A stretch of DNA of 20,227 bases. Origin: an uncultured Clostridia bacterium. GTDB lineage: Bacteria; Bacillota; Clostridia; Peptostreptococcales; Anaerovoracaceae. Below the pieces are notes generated by a model that worked only from the letters and a program-made list of their open reading frames with translations, made no database searches and was not told the origin of the DNA. This document shows positions 15,226-20,227 of the stretch, in pieces. How positions within the stretch are numbered: the stretch's first letter is position 1; each line of letters begins with the position of its first letter. The stretch covers positions 1-20,227 of the forward strand of contig CAKQIZ010000031.1 of assembly GCA_934247125.1 (NCBI GenBank), in the 5' to 3' direction. A program made the translations under genes and the position numbers.

Positions 15226-16793
15226 TGAGAGTTACAGTTGCAGACTGTCTGGATCTGGACGCTTTCAGAGGAGCAGAGGTAGTTGCGGGCAAGATCAATC
15301 TGACGAATGATGTCAAGGCTGTATCAGTCCTTGATGCCTGCAGCAGCGCAGACCTTGAATTTTACAAACCGGATAAAACCGAAATATTGCTGACGGGATT
15401 CCTCGGCATAAAAGATGATATCGACAGGCAGTGCGAGCTGATCCGTGCCGTGTCAAGACGCGGATGTGCCGCGCTGGCGGTCTGTTATGTGGGACGTGCT
15501 ATGGAAGAACTGGATGAAAAAGTGATAGAGGCAGCGGAGCGAGAGCTTATGCCTCTCATTTTAATGCCGTCAGATGCGGAGTATGTCGATGTGATCACAG
15601 AGGTGATGGACAAGGTCCTCTACGGCGACAATTTCAGCAACAGCCTGATAAACAACACCGTATTCCATCTTCTCAATTTTGAAAAACACAGCAATTTCCA
15701 GTCGGCGGTCAGAGAAGCTGCGATAAACAACGATTTCCAGCTCATAATACTCAGCGAAGATTTCAACCCGATCCTCACGGTGGAGACGCGACACAAGGCG
15801 ACGATATCAGATGCGATCAAGCTCGGCAAGGAGCGCAACGTGGAGAGCAATTCAAAGGTCTACACGATGATCGATGTGAACGGTGTACTGACGTACTGGG
15901 GACCGGTAACGATAAACAATGAGAAATATTACATGTTCATCGTGGACAACGAAGACTCGTATACGGCAGGCGAGATAACGAAGCTCGCCGAGATCATCGA
16001 GCTGGCGATGGGTATGTGGAAATACACGCCTGAGCGAGATGCGAAAGCTGAGTTCATCAAGGCGCTGATAAGAGGAAACAAGAGCCTTGCGTACACTCTC
16101 AAGGACGAGGCGAAGATCAGCGGTGACGATATCCTGAGCGTATTTTTCTCCAAAGGCATAGGCTATGACATAGAGAGTCAGGTCTTTGCAGAATTTGAAA
16201 AAGAAGAAGACCTGAACATCATGAAGATCACCGAAGGCGACGAGACCTACGGCATGATACTGACATTCGATGAAGACGGCGCGAACTCGGCAAGCAAGAA
16301 CAGCTGCGTGCAGCTTTTCAATAAACTCAAAGGCAACAAGAAGGCAAGGATCTTCCACGTGACAGGTCTGAACGGTATCGAAGGCGCAGGAGACGCATAC
16401 AGACTCATAAGCGAAAGCTGGTCGTTCGTGCAGAACGTTTTCCCGTACAAGCGCGTGTTCACGAAGTATGAGCTGACGCTTGTCAGCAACTGCATAAACA
16501 TCCAGATACAGGGCGGCTTTGTAAAGAAAAACTATATAGAGCTGCTTGAGCCGTTCAAGGAGGCGAGCGAGAACAAGAGCAGGCAGCTGCTCGACACGCT
16601 GGAGACTTTTGTGCTGGATGCAGGCATGAACAGCAGCAAGACCGCGGAATTCATGGGCATCCATACGAACACGGTGCAGTACAGGCTCAAGAAGATCAAT
16701 GAGATGCTCGGTGTGGAAATCACGGGAAACCGGATCATCCCGGGACTTACGATGGCACTGGCACTCAAGCGGCTCGAAAGAGTCGTGAGTTAG
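15225..16793 (+). CDS. PucR-family transcription regulator
   Basis: A 522-residue cytoplasmic regulator. Residues 1-130 ([11 protein letters not shown], then ILLTGFLGIKDDIDRQ, REL MPLILMPSDAEYVDVI region) match the PucR N-terminal ligand-sensing domain first known from purine catabolism regulators. The centre (about 140-440) is the GGDEF-like CdaR/PucR linker region. The last 70 residues hold the PucR C-terminal helix-turn-helix (LLDTLETFVLDAGMNSSKTA, then MGIHTNTVQYRLKKINEMLG). The ATG at 15225 shares its A with the ftsH TAA, so it is probably translated by coupling, with GAAGGG upstream as a weak site. It lies just before glyA and the decarboxylase genes, which are the likely targets. Ligand unknown. 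Confidence 0.88.
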   Translation: MRVTVADCLDLDAFRGAEVVAGKINLTNDVKAVSVLDACSSADLEFYKPDKTEILLTGFLGIKDDIDRQCELIRAVSRRGCAALAVCYVGRAMEELDEKVIEAAERELMPLILMPSDAEYVDVITEVMDKVLYGDNFSNSLINNTVFHLLNFEKHSNFQSAVREAAINNDFQLIILSEDFNPILTVETRHKATISDAIKLGKERNVESNSKVYTMIDVNGVLTYWGPVTINNEKYYMFIVDNEDSYTAGEITKLAEIIELAMGMWKYTPERDAKAEFIKALIRGNKSLAYTLKDEAKISGDDILSVFFSKGIGYDIESQVFAEFEKEEDLNIMKITEGDETYGMILTFDEDGANSASKNSCVQLFNKLKGNKKARIFHVTGLNGIEGAGDAYRLISESWSFVQNVFPYKRVFTKYELTLVSNCINIQIQGGFVKKNYIELLEPFKEASENKSRQLLDTLETFVLDAGMNSSKTAEFMGIHTNTVQYRLKKINEMLGVEITGNRIIPGLTMALALKRLERVVS

Positions 16794-16937
16794 CGAGCTC
16801 TGGCGATCACAGCCGGATGCCGGGTGATACGGTGCGGTGCAGATGTGCGGCTGACCGGCAGACATGACCGGCATGAGAAAGTATAAATTTTAGTTTCACA
16901 TATCAAAGCAAGAGTAAAAAAGGACAAGGAGATTAAC

Positions 16938-18191
16938 ATGTATTTCAACTATTTAGAGAAAGCAGATCCGGAGATAGCAGCATCTATCAAAAGAGAGATC
17001 AACCGTCAGGAGACGAAGATCGAGATGATCGCCTCGGAGAATTTCGTGAACTACGAGATCATGGAAGCCTCAGGCAGCGCACTGACGAACAAATATGCAG
17101 AAGGATATCCGGGAAGGAGATATTACGGCGGATGTGAATTCGTCGACGAAGTCGAAACTCTCGCTATCGAAAGAGCGAAGAAGATCTTCGGTGCAGATCA
17201 TGCAAACGTGCAGGCTCACTCAGGAGCAAATGCAAACACTGCAGTTTACCAGGCAGTGCTCGATTATGGTGATACAGTGCTCGGCATGGATCTGTCAAAC
17301 GGCGGACACCTTTCGCACGGATCCCCTGTGAACATTTCAGGAAAGTCATATAACTTCGTGTCATACGGACTCGATCCTGAAACAGAAATGATAGATTTCG
17401 ACAATGTAAGGGAGCTGGCTCTGAAGCATAGGCCTAAACTGATCGTGGCAGGCGCTTCGGCTTATCCCAGAACTATATATGCAGACAAATTCAAAGAGAT
17501 CGCAGACGAAGTCGGTGCTATGCTGATGGTAGACATGGCACATATCGCAGGACTTGTTGCAGTCGGACTCCATCCAAATCCGATGGAATATGCAGATATC
17601 GTCACAAGTACGACGCATAAGACACTCCGTGGTCCGAGAGGCGGGCTGATCCTTTGCAAAGAAAAATATGCGAAGGCTATCGACAAGGCTATCTTCCCGG
17701 GAACTCAGGGTGGTCCGCTCATGCACATAATCGCAGCGAAAGCTGTATGCTTCAAGGAAGCGATGGAGCCGGAATTCAAGGTTTATCAGCAGCAGGTGAT
17801 CGATAATGCAAAGGCGCTGGCAGAGGCTCTCAACGAAAAAGGCTTCGACCTCGTTTCAGGAGGCACTGACAATCACCTCGTTCTCGTGAAACTCGTGAAC
17901 AAGGGAGTTACAGGAAAGCTGGCAGAGCATCTCCTCGACGAAGCCAACATCACGACGAACAAGAATGCGATCCCGAACGATCCGCAGAGCCCGTTCGTTA
18001 CGAGCGGCCTGAGACTCGGAACGCCTGCGATGACGAGCAGAGGCTTCAGGGAAGACGACGTGAGGAAGACAGTAGAGGCGATCGCACTCGTGATCGACAA
18101 TCCTGAAGATCCGGCAGCTATGGAAAAGGCAAAAGCGATAGTCAGGGAGCTTACGGACAAGTACCCTCTCCACAAGAAGTTCAGAGGATAG
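16938..18191 (+). CDS. glyA: Serine hydroxymethyltransferase
   Basis: Interconverts serine and glycine with tetrahydrofolate, feeding one-carbon metabolism. It is a PLP enzyme of 417 residues, typical length. Diagnostic segments are [57 protein letters not shown] (D199 and H202 around the cofactor) and [13 protein letters not shown] with the PLP lysine K228. The C-terminal [15 protein letters not shown] is also diagnostic. ATG 16938 has AAGGAG about 7 nt upstream. A TATAAA at 16882-16887 in the 144-bp gap could be a -10 box, but no good -35 is seen. Only 28 bp separate it from the carboxyltransferase gene, so the two are surely in one transcript. Confidence 0.98.
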   Translation: MYFNYLEKADPEIAASIKREINRQETKIEMIASENFVNYEIMEASGSALTNKYAEGYPGRRYYGGCEFVDEVETLAIERAKKIFGADHANVQAHSGANANTAVYQAVLDYGDTVLGMDLSNGGHLSHGSPVNISGKSYNFVSYGLDPETEMIDFDNVRELALKHRPKLIVAGASAYPRTIYADKFKEIADEVGAMLMVDMAHIAGLVAVGLHPNPMEYADIVTSTTHKTLRGPRGGLILCKEKYAKAIDKAIFPGTQGGPLMHIIAAKAVCFKEAMEPEFKVYQQQVIDNAKALAEALNEKGFDLVSGGTDNHLVLVKLVNKGVTGKLAEHLLDEANITTNKNAIPNDPQSPFVTSGLRLGTPAMTSRGFREDDVRKTVEAIALVIDNPEDPAAMEKAKAIVRELTDKYPLHKKFRG

Positions 18192-18219
18192 ACTGAGAGT
18201 TTTTAAGGAGGCAGCACAG

Positions 18220-19767
18220 ATGGACAAGCTGGAAAAACTTCGCCGGGCCAGAGCGCACATCTCGCAGGGCGGCGGCGAAAAGAGGATCCAGGCACAGCAT
18301 TCAAAAGGAAAGCTCACAGCCAGAGAACGGCTTGATATCCTTTTTGACGAAAACAGCTTCGTTGAGATAGATGCTTTCGTAAAGCACAGGTGCACTAATT
18401 TCGATATGGCGGGCAAAGATCTGCCGGGTGACGGTGTAGTTACAGGATACGGGCAGATCGAAGGCAGACTCGTGTTCGCGTTTGCACAGGATTTCACGGT
18501 CAGCGGAGGCTCGCTGGGCGAGTATCATGCGGAAAAGATCGTAAAGGTGCAGGAAATGGCACTCAGGATGGGAGCGCCTGTCGTGGGACTGCAGGATTCA
18601 GGCGGAGCAAGAGTCGAGGAAGGCGTTGCTGCGCTTTCGGGATTCGGCAAGATATTCCGCAACAATACGATATCATCAGGAGTGATCCCGCAGATATCAG
18701 TGATAATGGGACCGTGCGCGGGCGGCGCGGTGTATTCGCCGGCGATAACGGACTTCGTGTTCATGGTGGACAAGACGAGCCAGATGTTCATAACGGGTCC
18801 TGAAGTCATCAAGACGGTCACAGGCGAGGCAGTGACAGCCGAACAGCTCGGCGGAGCCATGACACACAACACGGTCAGCGGTGTCGCACACTTCATAGGA
18901 AACAATGACGAGGAGACATTGCTGTCTGTCAGAGAACTGCTGAGCTACATGCCTTCGAACAACATGGAAACAGCTCCTGTATATGCGTGTGACGACGATA
19001 TAAACAGGATGATCCCGGAACTCAACGAGATCATCCCGGACAACCCGAACAAAGCTTACAATATGTACGATGTGATATACAAGATCGCGGATGACGGCAG
19101 GATCTACGATGTTATGCCTCATTATGCAAAGAATATCATCACGTGCTTCATCAGGATGGATGGAGCGACAGTGGGCGTCATAGCCAACCAGCCTAATTTC
19201 GGGGCAGGTTGTCTGGATATAAACGCATCAGACAAGGCGGCGAGATTCATCAGAAGGTGCGACGCTTTCAATATCCCGTTGCTCACGATAGAAGACGTGC
19301 CGGGGTTCCTTCCGGGCACGGATCAGGAATACGGCGGTATCATCAGACACGGTGCGAAGATGCTTTACGCATACTGTGAGGCCACAGTGCCTAAGATCAC
19401 GCTGATACTCAGAAAAGCGTACGGCGGTGCATATATAGGCATGTGCAACAAAGAGCTCGGCGCAGACATGGTAATGGCGTGGCCGTCGGCTCAGATCGCC
19501 GTGATGGGCGCATCGGGAGCAGTCAACATCATCTCGTCGGTAAAGCGCGAGATCAGGAGCGCTGACGATCCGGCTCAGGTCAGAGCGGAGAAGATCGCGG
19601 AATATGAGGAGACATTCAACAATCCTTATGTTGCAGCAAGTCTGGGATATGTGGACGATATCATAGAGCCTGCATCGACCAGACAGCGCGTGATAAGCGC
19701 ACTCGATATGCTTAGTACGAAGCGTGAATCTCTTCCTGCAAAGAAGCACGGCAACATCCCGCTCTAG
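18220..19767 (+). CDS. mmdA: Acyl-CoA carboxyltransferase alpha subunit (methylmalonyl-CoA decarboxylase type)
   Basis: A 515-residue carboxyltransferase of the MmdA/PccB family. It transfers CO2 between an acyl-CoA and biotin on a partner carrier protein. N-terminal half: KGKLTARERLDILFDENSF, GDGVVTGYGQIEGR, AQDFTVSGGSLGE and LQDSGGARVEEGVAALSGF (oxyanion glycines near 128-129). C-terminal half: VIANQPNFGAGCLDINASDKA, VPGFLPGTDQEYGGIIRHGA, KAYGGAYIGM and MGASGAVNI. The following OadG-like gene points to a sodium-pumping decarboxylase rather than a propionyl-CoA carboxylase, but the substrate (methylmalonyl-CoA or glutaconyl-CoA) cannot be settled from this window. The family resemblance favours methylmalonyl-CoA. 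AAGGAGG lies 8 nt before the ATG. It sits 28 bp after glyA. Confidence 0.9.
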   Translation: MDKLEKLRRARAHISQGGGEKRIQAQHSKGKLTARERLDILFDENSFVEIDAFVKHRCTNFDMAGKDLPGDGVVTGYGQIEGRLVFAFAQDFTVSGGSLGEYHAEKIVKVQEMALRMGAPVVGLQDSGGARVEEGVAALSGFGKIFRNNTISSGVIPQISVIMGPCAGGAVYSPAITDFVFMVDKTSQMFITGPEVIKTVTGEAVTAEQLGGAMTHNTVSGVAHFIGNNDEETLLSVRELLSYMPSNNMETAPVYACDDDINRMIPELNEIIPDNPNKAYNMYDVIYKIADDGRIYDVMPHYAKNIITCFIRMDGATVGVIANQPNFGAGCLDINASDKAARFIRRCDAFNIPLLTIEDVPGFLPGTDQEYGGIIRHGAKMLYAYCEATVPKITLILRKAYGGAYIGMCNKELGADMVMAWPSAQIAVMGASGAVNIISSVKREIRSADDPAQVRAEKIAEYEETFNNPYVAASLGYVDDIIEPASTRQRVISALDMLSTKRESLPAKKHGNIPL

Positions 19768-19835
19768 CCGTTACGGTGCGCGGGTGCGGAGTGCTGGCAC
19801 TTTGCACGGAGATCTTAAATGATTTAGGAGGAAAA

Positions 19836-20227
19836 ATGCTGGGATCTGTAGTCACTATGCTCATAGGTATGGGCTTGACTTTCTGCATCCTGCTGCTCAT
19901 ATGGGTGATCGTGTCATTCATAAGCAGGCGGATGAATATAAAGAAAAAGAACAACAATGCAACAGATGACGATTTTGACAGTGTACCGTATCTGCCGTTT
20001 GACGGACAGGAGGCAGCCGGACGGACGGGAACTGACAGCGGTGCAGCTGTAAACGCCGGAGAAGCCGGATGCGGTGCAGATACGTGTACAGCTGCAGCGG
20101 CACCGGGGAATGACGACGGCGGGCCCGGCGGCATCAGTCCGGAAGTAATAGCAGTCATAACGGCGGCGATCGAAGCTTTTCGTGAGGAAGAAGGCTCCGG
20201 GCGTCTGATCGTGAGGAAGATCAGGAG
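19836..20227 (+). CDS. OadG-like decarboxylase gamma subunit (partial, runs off the window)
   Basis: The reading frame is open from ATG 19836 to the window edge, 130 codons without a stop. It starts with one membrane helix (about residues 5-28: MLIGMGLTFCILLLIWVIVS) followed by SRRMNIKKK, the usual form of OadG/MmdD small subunits, which assemble the decarboxylase on the membrane. A low-complexity Ala/Gly/Asp linker containing two cysteines (about 55-103) leads to SPEVIAVITAAIEAFREEEG and RLIVRKIR, the conserved C-terminal part of sodium pump decarboxylase gamma subunits. AGGAGG lies about 6 nt upstream. A biotin carrier and a membrane beta subunit are expected to the right. The short length and truncation make the family call likely, not certain. 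Confidence 0.8.
   Translation, partial: MLGSVVTMLIGMGLTFCILLLIWVIVSFISRRMNIKKKNNNATDDDFDSVPYLPFDGQEAAGRTGTDSGAAVNAGEAGCGADTCTAAAAPGNDDGGPGGISPEVIAVITAAIEAFREEEGSGRLIVRKIR

Overview
The window looks like a chromosomal segment of an anaerobic, probably spore-forming Bacillota (class Clostridia). The basis is a SpoIIE-type phosphatase lying upstream of tilS and ftsH (a core sporulation neighbourhood in Firmicutes), strong AGGAGG-type ribosome binding sites, and genes for a biotin-dependent, sodium-pump-type decarboxylase. I cannot name the genus. Except for the first gene, all genes point rightward. There are no rRNA or tRNA genes, no CRISPR array, no insertion sequence and no phage genes.

Layout. 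113-1825 (minus): metal-dependent amidohydrolase of the YtcJ type, divergent from 2220-4283, an AraC regulator with a long C-terminal part that seems derived from a GH39 glycosidase. 4914-5534: cytidylate kinase-like NTPase. 5678-7612: methionyl-tRNA synthetase (metG). 7897-8745: TatD nuclease. 9224-11338: SpoIIE-like membrane phosphatase. 11588-12760: tilS. 12895-15225: ftsH. 15225-16793: PucR regulator, translationally coupled to ftsH. 16938-18191: glyA. 18220-19767: carboxyltransferase alpha subunit (mmdA-like). 19836 to the window end: start of a small decarboxylase gamma subunit (OadG-like).

How the genes fit together. metG-tatD and spoIIE-tilS-ftsH are conserved housekeeping/sporulation neighbourhoods. 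hpt, often found between tilS and ftsH, is absent here. glyA, the carboxyltransferase and the OadG-like subunit form a tight run that probably continues to the right into a membrane-bound, sodium-translocating decarboxylase. The PucR protein just before glyA is the natural candidate regulator of that metabolic block.

The most unusual item is non-coding. Two intergenic regions (4379-4633, and 8811-9066 in inverted orientation) carry the same roughly 255-bp element. Each has four units of about 73 bp, and each unit is bounded by an inverted pair TACCAA / TTGGTA. The boxes alternate at 30 and 43 bp, in both copies, with a single 1-bp indel between copies, while much of the sequence between boxes has diverged. 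73 bp is seven turns of B-DNA, so all eight boxes would face the same side of the helix. I do not recognise this element. Other notable items are a spoIIG/spoIIE-like promoter with a 22-bp spacer before the SpoIIE gene, a 21-bp minisatellite between metG and tatD, and a long acidic tail on FtsH.
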